A DNA stretch of 64,000 bases from a candidate division KSB1 bacterium (lineage in GTDB: Bacteria > Zhuqueibacterota > Zhuqueibacteria > Zhuqueibacterales > Zhuqueibacteraceae), in assembly GCA_034506255.1 (NCBI GenBank), contig JAPDPX010000001.1:558001-622000 (forward strand). Direction: 5' to 3'. Every line of letters starts with the position of its first letter. Position 1 is the first letter of the stretch. This document shows, piece after piece, positions 37,048 to 47,500 of the stretch. The notes below the pieces were generated by a model, which made no database searches, was not told the DNA's origin, and was given only the letters and a program-made list of their open reading frames with translations. Position numbers and translations under genes: made by a program.

Positions 37048-37248
37048 TCACGCGTGTACGTGCCCACGGCTTGTTCGTGTGGCGTTTTGCACCGCATTCA
37101 CCACCAGGATGAGCATGGCGAGCTCCAACGGCATCATTTGGCCGACCTCGCGTTTGCCGGTGAGGCGCAGGCTTTTCAAAATAATGATGAGGTAGATCAC
37201 TGCTGTGCGCAGCGCGATTTCCACGAACGATGGAAAGGTGACTCTCAC
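37048..37248 (-). pseudogene. DUF421 (YetF-like) membrane protein, N-terminal fragment
   Basis: 66 residues: FVEIALRTAVIYLIIILKSL, then LTGKREVGQMMPLELAMLIL and VVNAVQNA. This is the first two membrane segments of DUF421 proteins, whose family continues for about 100-170 more residues. Here the frame stops, so it is a relic. It follows the VirJ relic on the same strand. Confidence 0.7.
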
Positions 37249-37249
37249 A

Positions 37250-37970
37250 TTATTGTACCTCTTTTAAGTTTTCCTCCGCTACCGGCGCATAGTTGCCGTC
37301 CAAGTGATGACTGCCTTTTCGTATCATGGTTTTCGCCAGTCCCGGCGCAGGCTTCTGACAAAGGCTGTCTTTTTCCTGCTCTCCGCAAACACACAGCATT
37401 CTCATATTCCGCAACTTTTCAATCTCCGGCTGCACCATAAAGCGCGTGCGTTGCTCGGTGCTCCCCCGCCAGTTCGCGAGATGAAACTCGAACTGGGCAG
37501 TTGTGCTCGATCCGAGAAAGACGATGAGTTCCACTTTGGCGCGCAACTCGTCCGGCAGCCGGTTGACGACAAAAGGAAGCACGTCCGCGCCGAAAGAATA
37601 ACCGATGAGAATCACTCTCTTTCGGCAGCATCACAAGCTCACCGTGTTTGACTTGCTTGACGTATTTTGCCGTAGAGTCGGAATTGCAGACTTGGTCGCT
37701 GGTTCCCTGCAAAGGGATCCAGGGGACCTCAAGATTGGCAGCCGGCAGAAAGCTGAAGCCTTTGCCTTTGCGACCGGACTGCCATTCCAAACCACTGCCT
37801 TTGCATAGTGGTTTGCTGAGCGGCAAATCCGGACAGAAGCCAGGGCTGATGGCGCCGCCAAAAGTGGTGGACGGCGTCTGCACCAGCGTTGCATAGACCA
37901 GCATGGCGCCGGAAGAATATTCCCCCAACACCGGCGTCACGTAGCCCGGGTGGCCAGGTTGCTTCTGCAC
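37250..37970 (-). pseudogene. AcvB/VirJ-like protein gene, broken
   Basis: Two pieces in different frames. The 5' piece (37970 to about 37640) reads YVTPVLGEYSSGAMLVYATL, FGGAISPGFCPDLPLSKPLC and PWIPLQGTSDQVCNSDSTAK, ending at HGELVMLPK. The 3' piece (to 37250) reads RVILIGYSFGADVLPFVVNR, LPDELRAKVELIVFLGSSTT and VCGEQEKDSLC. Both match the two alpha/beta-hydrolase-like domains of AcvB/VirJ, but the roughly 100 residues that normally join them are missing. An internal deletion with loss of frame near 37630 explains this. AcvB/VirJ proteins are periplasmic; the signal peptide is also missing here. Confidence 0.72.
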
Positions 37971-38312
37971 GAACTAGCCGCGATATTTTTCTTGCATTCC
38001 ATCGGAAAAATATTAGCTTCGCCACACCCGTCCGGAATGCGGCGGCAGTTTCTTCTCTGAACGCTCGCGCTGTGCTCCTCGCGCTCAATTGCCCGTCCAT
38101 TCCCCACAGCCTTTCGTTTCGCATATGCTGCACAATGCCACCGGCGCGATTCTTCCGTGTTGGAGGTTGGACGCGCCGGTCGGCAAGTTCGCAAGGATGA
38201 TTGGCCGGACCCCATGGCAAGAATCGCATCCGGCTTTTTGTGCGCTATTCTGCCGACCCTATACCGCCTCAAATCACCACGAAACGCAGATCTCTTTGCC
38301 TGAGCCTGTTGC
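37971..38312. other. non-coding stretch, probably decayed VirJ upstream sequence
   Basis: On the minus strand this directly continues upstream of the VirJ relic. A stop codon lies just ahead of FVQKQPGHPGYVTPVL, and frames further up show no signal peptide or intact N-terminus. The plus strand shows no gene until 38313. Confidence 0.5.
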
Positions 38313-38693
38313 ATGACAGTGCGCATTGTGATTGCCACGAAAAAACCTGTCAGTCCCGCCGTCCGAATCGGCCTGGTGCTGATGGTGTTGTTGTTGGCCG
38401 GTCTGGTACTGCTGGTGGCTGGTGCGATTCTTCTGCCGTTGTTGGGCGTGGCCGTGGCGCTGTCCGTGGGAATGCTGGCCTGGATTTTCATCCTCGCTCT
38501 CGCCGGCGCGCTTGCGCTCATTTGGCGGCGGGCAATGCTGCGGATCTTCTTCAATTTCGCGCGCAGCAAACACCCACAGCCGCTGGCGCAGTTGCAGCCG
38601 GACAATCTGCTGCAACTGCCGGCTTCCGCAACGGCACGGCAGAGGCAGGACAATTCGAATCAAAGCGGCCCTGAGGGCAAGCCGGAGGTGTAA
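38313..38693 (+). CDS. small integral membrane protein, first gene of the giant-protein operon
   Basis: 126 residues. Residues 16-73 form two or three transmembrane helices (VLMVLLLAGLVLLVAGAILL, VALSVGMLAWIFILALAGAL) with a short basic turn (IWRRAML), followed by a cytoplasmic-looking polar tail ending in Glu-Val. Its stop TAA overlaps the ATG of the subtilase gene by one base, so the two are translationally coupled. No clear ribosome site precedes it. I do not know the family; it may anchor the following proteins at the membrane. Confidence 0.7.
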   Translation: MTVRIVIATKKPVSPAVRIGLVLMVLLLAGLVLLVAGAILLPLLGVAVALSVGMLAWIFILALAGALALIWRRAMLRIFFNFARSKHPQPLAQLQPDNLLQLPASATARQRQDNSNQSGPEGKPEV

Positions 38694-41104
38694 TGATCAA
38701 CAAACTGGATCCCGGTCTGCGCCGGCGCGTGCAAGCCTTGAAGACGCAGAAGGCGGCCACGCTGGCGAAGGCATTGCTGCGGGAAGAAACGGAACGAGTC
38801 GAGCTGCTGGTGGAGTTTACCGGCGATTTGAGCGACCTCACGGCTGTCGGCTTCGAATCCTTTGGTCTGCTGCAGCATCCCCGCGAAGGCTACAAAATCG
38901 CTGCCGGTTCGATCCCGGTTGATCGCCTGGAGGACCTTGCTGCGATCGCTCATGTCGTTGCCACCGAAGGTCCCCAACCATACTATCCTCTGCTCGACTA
39001 CAGCCTGCCGGAAATTCGCGCCACCGCCGTTCACAACGGCTCGCCCTCGCGCAAGGGAGCGGGCGTGGTGATTGGCGTTATCGACAGCGGCATCGATTGG
39101 CGCCACGGCGTTTTTGTGGATTGGGATGGCCGCACTTCGCGGATCCTGGGCATTTGGGATCAGATGCTCACGGCCAAAACCGGCGAAACGGCTGGTCCGG
39201 GTGGCATTGGCGTGGTATATACACAGGATCAGCTTTCCATGGGCTTGCGGGGCACCGCAACCATCCGGACATTCGACAAGAACGCGCGCGGCGAGACCAG
39301 CGGCCACGGCACCCATGTGGCCGGCATTGCCGCCGGCGACGGCGCTCCGGCGACCTGCTGTCATGGTGCCTACACCTATGTCGGCGTTGCGCCGCGGGCC
39401 GAGCTTATTGTGGCGCGCTACGATTACACCCATGCCACGCTCGGTGCCAATGTGCGTCTGGTTGCGGCATTGGATTACATTTTCAATCACCCCGAAGCTG
39501 CCGGCAAGCCGGTGGTGGTCAATATCAGCCTGGGCGTCAATCGCGGCCCGCATGACGGCACCACGCCGGTGGAAAGGGCGATCGATGCGGCAGTGGCTGC
39601 AGGTCCCGGACGCGCCGTGGTGGTGGCAGCGGGCAACTTCGCTGATACGCGCTGCCATGTCAAGGGAACCGTGCCCGGCAATGCCACGCGCGAGGTCGAG
39701 TTTGAAGTGAGGGAGGGCCACGAATATGACGCTCATCTCGATCTTTGGTATGATCGCGCCGGCACACTCAATCTGGAAGTCATTGCCGCCGGCGGCACCA
39801 GCAGCGGCGTGGTGACTCACGGCACGGACAGCTCTTTCATCGCCAATCCCACGGCTTCCAGCAATCGCCGGGTGACGGTGACCATCGATGGCACCATCAA
39901 CGGCCCGCATGGCCGCGACAACAACTTCCTCATCACGATCGACAAGCCCGCTTCCGGAAACATTCCTGCGGGAAACTGGAAACTCAGACTCACCAACCCG
40001 AACGCAACGCCGGTTCATTTTCATTGTTGGATCGAGCGCGGTGACAATGCGCCGCAATTCCTGCCCGCGGTCGACCCTCCGGACGGCAAAATCCGTTCGT
40101 CTTCCGATTCCACCATCAGCACTCCCGCGACCGCCCGCGAGGCCATCTCCGTTGCCAATCACGAATCGCGCACCGGCTGCTGTGACTGCTGGCCCTCGAC
40201 CGGCATCGTGGCCTCCTCGAGTCGCGGACCGGTGGCGCGCGATGCCGCCGCGAATCCGAAACCGGATATTGCCGCACCCGGTTTGTTGATCGCCTCGGCC
40301 AAGGCAGATGCCGCCAATCTCCCAGGCAACTGTTGCTCTTGTTGCCCGGATGCTTGCTGCTGTTTGTATGAAGACATGACCGGCACCAGCATGGCTGCCC
40401 CGCATGTGGCTGGCGCCGTGGCGCTGCTGCTGGAAGAAGATCCCACTTTGACCAAAGCGCAGATCTTGCATCATTTGCAGACCACCGCGCGCGACCGGCC
40501 CGCTGGCGGCCGCGATGACACCTGGGGCGCTGGCAAACTAGACGTGCAGGCGGCGATCAATTCCGTGCGCAGTGCTGGCGGTGGCGGCGGTGGTGGTGGC
40601 GGCGGGGCCTCGCCATTGCTGCCTGGCGGTTTCAATGGCAGCAGCGGCTTGCGGCATGCCCACGTACCATCCAACGGTGCTTCGGCTGGCGCAGACCTCG
40701 GGGCCTGGGGCAGCCCGCAGTTTTTGGCCACGCTGCGCATATTGCGCGCCCGGCTGCGTGTGTGTCCGCACGGCTTGGAGGTGGCAGCAGCGGTGAGCCG
40801 GCACTTCAGCGAGGTGCGGCGCCTGATCAACACCAACCGCCGCGTTGCGACGTTGTGGCATCGCAGCGAAGGTCCGCACATGCTCTGGCGCCTCATGCAA
40901 GGTGCCCTTGATGCTAAGGCGCCGGCCGCCCTTTTGAGCCGGCAGCAACGCGATTTCTTCCAGCGCTGGTGTGACCTGCTGCTGCGCTATGGCAGCCGCA
41001 AATTGCAGGAGAGCCTGCAGCGCCAGCGTGCCGCGTTGATCCTTTTGCTCAATGCACCATTGGCAGCGCACGCAGCGGCAGCCGTGGGGAGCAACCATGA
41101 GTAA
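38693..41104 (+). CDS. subtilisin-family (S8) serine protease without signal peptide
   Basis: 803 residues. The catalytic triad is in place: GVIDSGIDW (Asp131), SGHGTHVAGIAAG (His205) and GTSMAAPHVAGAVAL (Ser566). Residues 1-105 resemble an inhibitor-like pro-segment without a secretion signal. A beta-rich insert (about 330-470) sits between His and Ser, and a cluster CCSCCPDACCC (547-557) lies just before the active serine. After the catalytic domain come a Gly-run linker (near 630) and a helical C-terminal domain of 160 residues. It overlaps both neighbours (1 and 8 bases), indicating stoichiometric synthesis. Substrate unknown. Confidence 0.92.
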   Translation: MINKLDPGLRRRVQALKTQKAATLAKALLREETERVELLVEFTGDLSDLTAVGFESFGLLQHPREGYKIAAGSIPVDRLEDLAAIAHVVATEGPQPYYPLLDYSLPEIRATAVHNGSPSRKGAGVVIGVIDSGIDWRHGVFVDWDGRTSRILGIWDQMLTAKTGETAGPGGIGVVYTQDQLSMGLRGTATIRTFDKNARGETSGHGTHVAGIAAGDGAPATCCHGAYTYVGVAPRAELIVARYDYTHATLGANVRLVAALDYIFNHPEAAGKPVVVNISLGVNRGPHDGTTPVERAIDAAVAAGPGRAVVVAAGNFADTRCHVKGTVPGNATREVEFEVREGHEYDAHLDLWYDRAGTLNLEVIAAGGTSSGVVTHGTDSSFIANPTASSNRRVTVTIDGTINGPHGRDNNFLITIDKPASGNIPAGNWKLRLTNPNATPVHFHCWIERGDNAPQFLPAVDPPDGKIRSSSDSTISTPATAREAISVANHESRTGCCDCWPSTGIVASSSRGPVARDAAANPKPDIAAPGLLIASAKADAANLPGNCCSCCPDACCCLYEDMTGTSMAAPHVAGAVALLLEEDPTLTKAQILHHLQTTARDRPAGGRDDTWGAGKLDVQAAINSVRSAGGGGGGGGGGASPLLPGGFNGSSGLRHAHVPSNGASAGADLGAWGSPQFLATLRILRARLRVCPHGLEVAAAVSRHFSEVRRLINTNRRVATLWHRSEGPHMLWRLMQGALDAKAPAALLSRQQRDFFQRWCDLLLRYGSRKLQESLQRQRAALILLLNAPLAAHAAAAVGSNHE

Positions 41105-44100
41105 TGTCGCCGGTACTCTGGAACTGTTTGCAACCGAACTGGCGCGGGTATTCGAACCCCTGGCACGCCGCCTCGAGGATGAGTCAACCGATTCGGTATT
41201 GGAGTGGCTTGGTCTGCGGCTGCCGGATGGCATTGCCGGAGCGAACGAACTCGCGGCGGCATTGTCCACCAGCGCCACCGCGGCGGCGAACCTCACTGAT
41301 TTGATTCGCGATTTGACCGCGGCGATCAGCCGGGATGATGCGGCGGGCGTGGCCTCCACCAGTGTGGCGCTGCTCGAACAAATCAAGACCTCGGTGAACG
41401 CTGCGCAGGCCGTTGCGACTGCGCTGCAACATCTCAGCGCCAGCGCACCCGGCCTTTCCGCACCGCAGCGGGCGGAATTGGCGGCATTTGCCGGCGCCTT
41501 CGTCGAGCGGCTGCTCAACCAACTGCTGGTGGAATATCTCGAGCAGCGTTTCCCGCAACTCGCGATTCCGCTGCTTGCCACCGGCGGCATTGAAATCGTC
41601 CGCGAGGCCGGCGGGCCGGCTGGTTCCCTTAATGGTGCCTACACGCGCAAGACGTTCCGCTTCGATCGCGCGGTGAAGTTGTTTACCGATCCCGCCGGCC
41701 TGTTGCGCGAGGTGTACAAGTGGGGTGCGCCGGACTTTGATGGCCTTGCGCTGTTCAATGCGCTGCGCAACCTGCTGGAGCGCAAGTTCGAACTGCCGGC
41801 GGAAATCATTCAACCTGGCGGTGCGCCGGCCCTGCTCGAAGCCTTTGCCTTCAATGCCGAGGTCAACAACAGCTTCAGCCCGCCGGGTGTCGATCTCTCC
41901 CTGCGTTTCCCCCTTTCAGTTGCCCGCACCGAGACCTTCAGTGCCGATGACTGGCAAGTTGAGCTGACCACCCAGGCCAGCCTCGCGGCTGATCTTGGCG
42001 CCACGCTGCGGCCGCTGTTCGATATCGAATTTGATTTGCCGAACGGTGCGGTGGATTTCCTGCTGGCCATGCATCTTGAGCGCTCGCGCACCGCCGCGCC
42101 GTTTTTGCTGCTAGGCACGGCGCAGGGTTCCCGTCTGGAAGTGCGCAGCCCCGGGCTGGGAGGGCAGCTCCGCGCCCACTTTGACACCGCGTCCCGCCGC
42201 GCCGTGTTGGATCCGGAATTTCGCGTTTCCCTGAATGGCGGCAGGATGCTGATCAGCGGGGAGGGCGGGGATTCATTCATCAGCTCGCTGCTCTCCGGCG
42301 TGAATCTCGACTCCAACTTTGATGTTGAGGCAAGTTGGAGCCCGAGTCGCGGTTTGGCGTTTGTCGGCAGCGCTGCGCTCGAAATCGCCCTGCCCGCACA
42401 CGTCACGCTCGGCCCGCTGGAAATCCTGTCGCTCTACTTGAAAGCTGGTCTGGCCAGTGATGGCTCAATTCCGGTGGAGTTGTCCGGCGGTTTTTCCGCG
42501 GCGCTGGGGCCGCTGCGCGCTTCGGTCGACCGGCTGGGTTTGATTGCCACCTTCACATTTCCGCGCGGCGGCGGCAATCTTGGGCCGGCGGGAGTGGCGT
42601 TTGCCTTCAAACCACCCAATGGCATTGGCCTGGCCATTGATGCTGGCGTGGTCAAGGGCGGCGGCTATCTCTATCTTGATTTTGAAAAGGGCGAATACGC
42701 CGGCGCGCTGGAGCTGACGGTCAGCGGCTTTCTTTCTCTCAAAGCCATTGGCCTGATCAACACGAAGTTGCCGGGAGGCCAGCCGGGCTTTTCACTGCTG
42801 GTGATCATCACGGCAGAATTCAATCCCGGTTTCCAACTCGGCTTTGGCTTCACGCTGCTGGGGGTGGGTGGATTGCTGGGACTGCATCGCCGGGCACTGC
42901 TGGAGCCGCTGGCGCAGGGGGTGCGCACCGGTGCGGTGAACAGCATTCTGTTTCCCACCAACATCATCGCCAACGCGCCGAAGATTCTGAGCGATCTGCG
43001 CACCATTTTCCCGCCGTACCAGGGTACGTTTCTGATCGGACCCATGGCCAAGATTGGCTGGGGCACGCCGACGCTGATCAGCGTGGCGTTGGGCGTCATT
43101 ATCGAGATGCCGGGCAATGTTGTCATTCTCGGCCGTCTGCGTGTGGCGCTGCCCACTGACGAGCAGGCGGTGCTGATTCTGCAGGTGTCCTTCCTCGGTG
43201 CATTGGAATTTGACAAGCGCCGGCTTTGGTTTTTCGCCACGCTCTATGAGTCGCGGGTGCTGTTCATCACGCTCGAGGGCGAGATGGGGCTGCTGCTGGA
43301 CTACAGCGACAATCCCAACTTCGTCCTGTCGGTGGGCGGTTTTCATCCGCGCTTCACGGCGCCGCCGCTGCCCTTCCCCTCGCCGGCGCGGCTTTCGCTG
43401 TCGTTGATCAACGAGAGCTGGGCGCGGGTGCGGGCGGAAACCTATTTTGCGGTGACTTCCAACACCGTGCAGATCGGCTGCCGCAGCGAGATGTTCTTTG
43501 GCTTTGATGCGCTGAGCGTGGAGGGCTATTTCAGCTTTGATGCCCTGCTGCGCTTCTCGCCGTTTTACTTCATCGTCGTGGTTTCGACCGGATTCTCGGT
43601 CAAGGTTTTCGGCGTCGGCGTGTTTGGCGTGCACTTGCGCGGCTCGCTCGAGGGACCGACACCCTGGCATGTGAAAGGCTCAGCCGAGATCAGTTTGCTG
43701 TTCTTCTCGATTTCAGTGGACGTTGATGTCACCTTCGGTGAGCGCCGCGCGGAGACGCTGCCGCCGATCGCTGTGCTGCCGCGGATCCAGGCCGAGTTTG
43801 AGAAGCTCGAGAGCTGGCGCGCGACGCTGCCGGCGGCGGGACAGTTGTTTGTGAGCCTGCGCGATTTGGGCAGTGCCGGGGTGCTGGTGTTGCATCCGGT
43901 TGGCACGCTGCAAATCAGCCAGCGTTTTGCGCCGCTGAATCTGCCGCTCGACAAGATCGGCAATCAAAAGCCGTCCGATGTGAAGAAGGTGACGGTGGCG
44001 GTGGCAACCGGCGGCCTCGCGGTCAAAGGTGCCACCCGGGAAAAGTTTGCCGCGGCGCAGTATCGCGACATGGACGATGCCGCCAAGCTGTCGGCGCCGG

Positions 44101-44531
44101 CGTTTGAGCCGCTGGAAAGCGGGGTTGAACTGGGTGCCGCGGGCCAGCCCTGGGCCACGGGTCCGCTGGCGCAGCGCAACGTGCGTTACGAGAGCGTTAT
44201 CATCGACACCGCCTTTGAACGCGTGCGGCTGCGCTTCTTCAAATTTTGGGACGGGCTGTTCACGCACTTCCGGGGTGGCGCGGCAGTGACGCGCGCCGCG
44301 GTGTCCCTCGCTGCCGAGAAGCAGTTGCGGCCCTTTGCCGACAGGGTCGAGATCGCCGCCGAGGCCTATACCGTTGCATTTCAAGCCGACAATCGGGCGT
44401 ATGAAACACAGGCCAGCTTCGGCAGTTTTGCTGAAGCCCAGGCGCAGGTGGCGAACCTGCTGCGCTTCTCGCCCGAGCTTGTGGAAGTCATTCACGTCGT
44501 TCCCGAAGCGGAGGTGAACCGAGCCGCATGA
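41097..44531 (+). CDS. large beta-rich protein, probably DUF6603-type
   Basis: 1144 residues from the ATG at 41097, which overlaps the protease stop. Residues 1-140 are helical with Ala-rich coils; from about 200 to 950 the chain is a long series of beta strands with Gly turns (VVKGGGYLYLDFEKGEYAGA, FQLGFGFTLLGVGGLLGL, RVLFITLEGEMGLLLDYSDN, GFSVKVFGVGVFGVHLRG). That resembles DUF6603 proteins as I remember them. No signal peptide. The C-terminal 180 residues are mixed. Its stop overlaps the next start in ATGA. Role unknown; repeated amphipathic strands would suit a tube, barrel or lipid-transfer-like groove. Confidence 0.75.
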   Translation: MSNVAGTLELFATELARVFEPLARRLEDESTDSVLEWLGLRLPDGIAGANELAAALSTSATAAANLTDLIRDLTAAISRDDAAGVASTSVALLEQIKTSVNAAQAVATALQHLSASAPGLSAPQRAELAAFAGAFVERLLNQLLVEYLEQRFPQLAIPLLATGGIEIVREAGGPAGSLNGAYTRKTFRFDRAVKLFTDPAGLLREVYKWGAPDFDGLALFNALRNLLERKFELPAEIIQPGGAPALLEAFAFNAEVNNSFSPPGVDLSLRFPLSVARTETFSADDWQVELTTQASLAADLGATLRPLFDIEFDLPNGAVDFLLAMHLERSRTAAPFLLLGTAQGSRLEVRSPGLGGQLRAHFDTASRRAVLDPEFRVSLNGGRMLISGEGGDSFISSLLSGVNLDSNFDVEASWSPSRGLAFVGSAALEIALPAHVTLGPLEILSLYLKAGLASDGSIPVELSGGFSAALGPLRASVDRLGLIATFTFPRGGGNLGPAGVAFAFKPPNGIGLAIDAGVVKGGGYLYLDFEKGEYAGALELTVSGFLSLKAIGLINTKLPGGQPGFSLLVIITAEFNPGFQLGFGFTLLGVGGLLGLHRRALLEPLAQGVRTGAVNSILFPTNIIANAPKILSDLRTIFPPYQGTFLIGPMAKIGWGTPTLISVALGVIIEMPGNVVILGRLRVALPTDEQAVLILQVSFLGALEFDKRRLWFFATLYESRVLFITLEGEMGLLLDYSDNPNFVLSVGGFHPRFTAPPLPFPSPARLSLSLINESWARVRAETYFAVTSNTVQIGCRSEMFFGFDALSVEGYFSFDALLRFSPFYFIVVVSTGFSVKVFGVGVFGVHLRGSLEGPTPWHVKGSAEISLLFFSISVDVDVTFGERRAETLPPIAVLPRIQAEFEKLESWRATLPAAGQLFVSLRDLGSAGVLVLHPVGTLQISQRFAPLNLPLDKIGNQKPSDVKKVTVAVATGGLAVKGATREKFAAAQYRDMDDAAKLSAPAFEPLESGVELGAAGQPWATGPLAQRNVRYESVIIDTAFERVRLRFFKFWDGLFTHFRGGAAVTRAAVSLAAEKQLRPFADRVEIAAEAYTVAFQADNRAYETQASFGSFAEAQAQVANLLRFSPELVEVIHVVPEAEVNRAA

Positions 44532-47500
44532 GCACGCCAATCTCCTCTTACTCATTTCTTCCCTGGGCGCGGCAGGGGCTGGGCATTTTCCTGCGCGAGG
44601 CGGATCAAGACACCGCGGTGAAAGCGCGTGCCTCCATCGACGTGCGCCTGCAAATCAACGGGGAACAACTCAACGGCGGCACTGCCACTGCCACCGTGCC
44701 GCGCGCCGTGCAGTTGTATGGCCCCGGGGACATCATCGGCATCGATCTCAAAGCGATCGTGCGCACCGAGCCGCGTCATTATATCACCAACTTCGAAAGC
44801 AACTACCTGCCGTTGGTGGAATTCTATGACGAAGATTTTCCCTGGCGCTACACGCCGGCCCGGCCTTCATCCAATCAACTGCGGCTGCGGCCCTGGCTGG
44901 CGCTGGTGGTGCTGGAAGAAAGCGAATTCAATGAAGGCAACAACCGGCTCGGGCGGCCGCTGCCCTACATCGAGGTGGCGCAGGCCGCGCAGAAATTTCC
45001 ACCGGCGGACCAGCTTTGGGCGTGGGCCCACGTGCACGTCAACGGTGGCATGACCGGCGATCCCAATGACACCACGTCGCTGGCGGCGCAACTCGATGCG
45101 ACTGTGCGCGCCAACCGCGACCTGGCCTATTCGCGTTTGCTGTGCCCGCGCATTCTGAAACCCAATACCGCTTATCATGCCTTTCTGATTCCCTCTTTTG
45201 AAACCGGCCGGCTGGCGGGGTTGGGGAAAGATCCCGACACGGCACAATTTGCCACCCAGAGCGCCTGGGAGAGTTATTCCGGCAGGGTGGAGGGTGATTT
45301 CTTTCCCGTCTATCATCGCTGGTATTTTCGTACCGGCACAGTGGGCGATTTCGAGTATTTGGTGCGGCTGCTGCAGCCGCGCACAGTGGATCCGCGCGTG
45401 GGCCGGCGCGACATGGATGTGCAGTCGCCGGGCGCGAGTCTCCCCGGCATTCCCGAGCTTGGCGGCATTCTGCGCCTGGGCGGTGCGTTGCGGCCGCCGC
45501 TCGCCACACTGAGTGAGGAAGACCTTCAAGAGTATCAGCGGCATGAGCAGTGGGGCAAACCTTATCCCCATGCCTTCCAAGTCGCGCTCGCGGCGCTGAT
45601 CAATCTGGCACGGGACTACACCGACAAAAGTGCGGAGCAGGCCAATGCCGGCAGCGGTCTCGGTCCGGAGGTGGAGACAGATGAAGACCCGCTGGTCGTG
45701 CCGCCACTCTACGGCCGTTGGCATGCAGAGACACAGCGCCTGGTCGCGGAAGAGGGTGATCCGGCAAAAGCGAAGTGGGTGCAGGAATTGAATCTGGATC
45801 CGCGCCATCGCACCGCCGCCGGCTTCGGTACCGCAGTGGTGCAGGAGAATCAAGAAAACTATATGGAGGCGGCCTGGCAACAGGTCGGCCGCGTGCTTGA
45901 GGCCAATCAGAAAATCCGCTTTGCGCACATGGCGCAATTCACCAGCCAAGTCTGGCATGCCCGCGAACTCACGGCAATCAACCAATCGACGCCGGAGCGT
46001 TTCGTCGCGCTGGTGACACCGGTGCAACGGCGCGTGGTCGCACAGGGCTTCACGCTGCATCATCACGTGCAACAGAGCACGCTGGCTGTGACGCTGCTGT
46101 CCAAGGCCATGCGCCAGGCGCTGCGGCCGCGCGGCCGGGTGGCGCAACTGGTGGGATTCGACGCCGGCCGGCATCGCGGCAATCTGCTGGCGCGCGCCAA
46201 TCGCGGTGAAGTGTCTGCCGCACCGCCGAAAGTGGTTGCGCCGGCGCTGCCGACCGGCGAAAAGGTCGCCGAAGATCTCGGGCCGCGCGAGCTGCCGGAG
46301 AAGTGGCTGGCACTTTTGCTGCGCCGGCCCTGGCTGCGCTTCGCGCCTCTCGCGCTCGCCTTGCTGATTTTCCTCGTGCTGTTGCTCGTCAATAAAGCCG
46401 TGGCGAGTATAATTGGCGCGGCTTTGTTTGCGGGCGCGATATGGCTGACGCGCTGGCTCAACGGTATTCTGCAGCGCGGCCGTGCCGCGGAAGCGCTCAA
46501 CCCGGAAACCCGCACACCTGCGAGTGTTGATCAACTGCCGGCAAGTCCGGATTTTCGCATCGGCGTGCCGGGCCAGGATCCGCCGCCAAATACCAATGGC
46601 AGAGACAGCGCGGAAGCGGTGCGCTTCAAAGGCGCGCTGCGCAATCTCTACACCGTGGACGTGGCCGAGCGCGAGCTTCCCGTGCGCGTGCGCCAGCCGC
46701 TCGATTTGCCCGGGCTGGCCTCGAGCATGCTCGAAAATCTTCAGCCCATGGTCACGATTCCGCGGCGCACGCTGGCCACGCTGGTGATTCCACCCCGCCT
46801 GCGCGGCCAACTGGTCGAGTCCTTCGGCGAAGTGATGGCTTATCCGGAAATCGACCAGCCGATGTACGAGCCGCTGAAGAACATCTCCAGCGAGATGTTC
46901 CTCCCCAATCTGCAGTTGATTCAAAACAACACCATCACGTTGCTCGAGACCAATCAGAAATTCATCGAGTCATACATGGTGGGACTGAATCACGAATTTG
47001 CGCGCGAGTTGTTGTGGCGGGAATATCCCACGGACCAGCGCGGCAGCTACTTCCGGCAGTTCTGGGACGTGCGCGGCTTTCTGGCCGAGGCGGCTGCCGA
47101 TCCGGAAGCGCTGCGGGAACGGCTGCGCGACATTCCGGAGTTGCATCGCTGGTCCAGAAACTCGGCACTGGGCGATCATGACCATCGCGAGGCGCAGGGC
47201 GACAAGGAGGAAGAGCTGGTGCTGGTGATTCGCGGCGAATTGTTGAAGAAGTACCCGACCGCGGTGATTTATGCGCATCGTGCTGCCTTCGAGCGCACCA
47301 GCGACGGCAAAATCGACAAAACCCGGCCCCGCCGGCTGATGCCGCTCACGCCGGCACAGGAGGCAAATCCACCGCGCGATATTGTGAAGACCCCGCTCTA
47401 CGAAGCCAGGATCGATCCGGACATCTATTTCTTCGGCTTTGACCTGACTGCGGAAAAGGCGCGCGGCGGCCAGATCGTGAACGGCGAGGAAGATGCCGGC

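Noticed and set aside
36900..37112. short plus-strand frames between the fibre gene and the DUF421 relic
   Set aside because: Low-quality composition and overlap with the minus-strand relic that has recognisable sequence.
38660..40474. 604-residue minus-strand frame
   Set aside because: Antisense of the subtilase; no protein-like motif of its own.
44867..46924. 685-residue minus-strand frame
   Set aside because: Antisense of the 1101-residue protein, which has the better composition and coupled starts.
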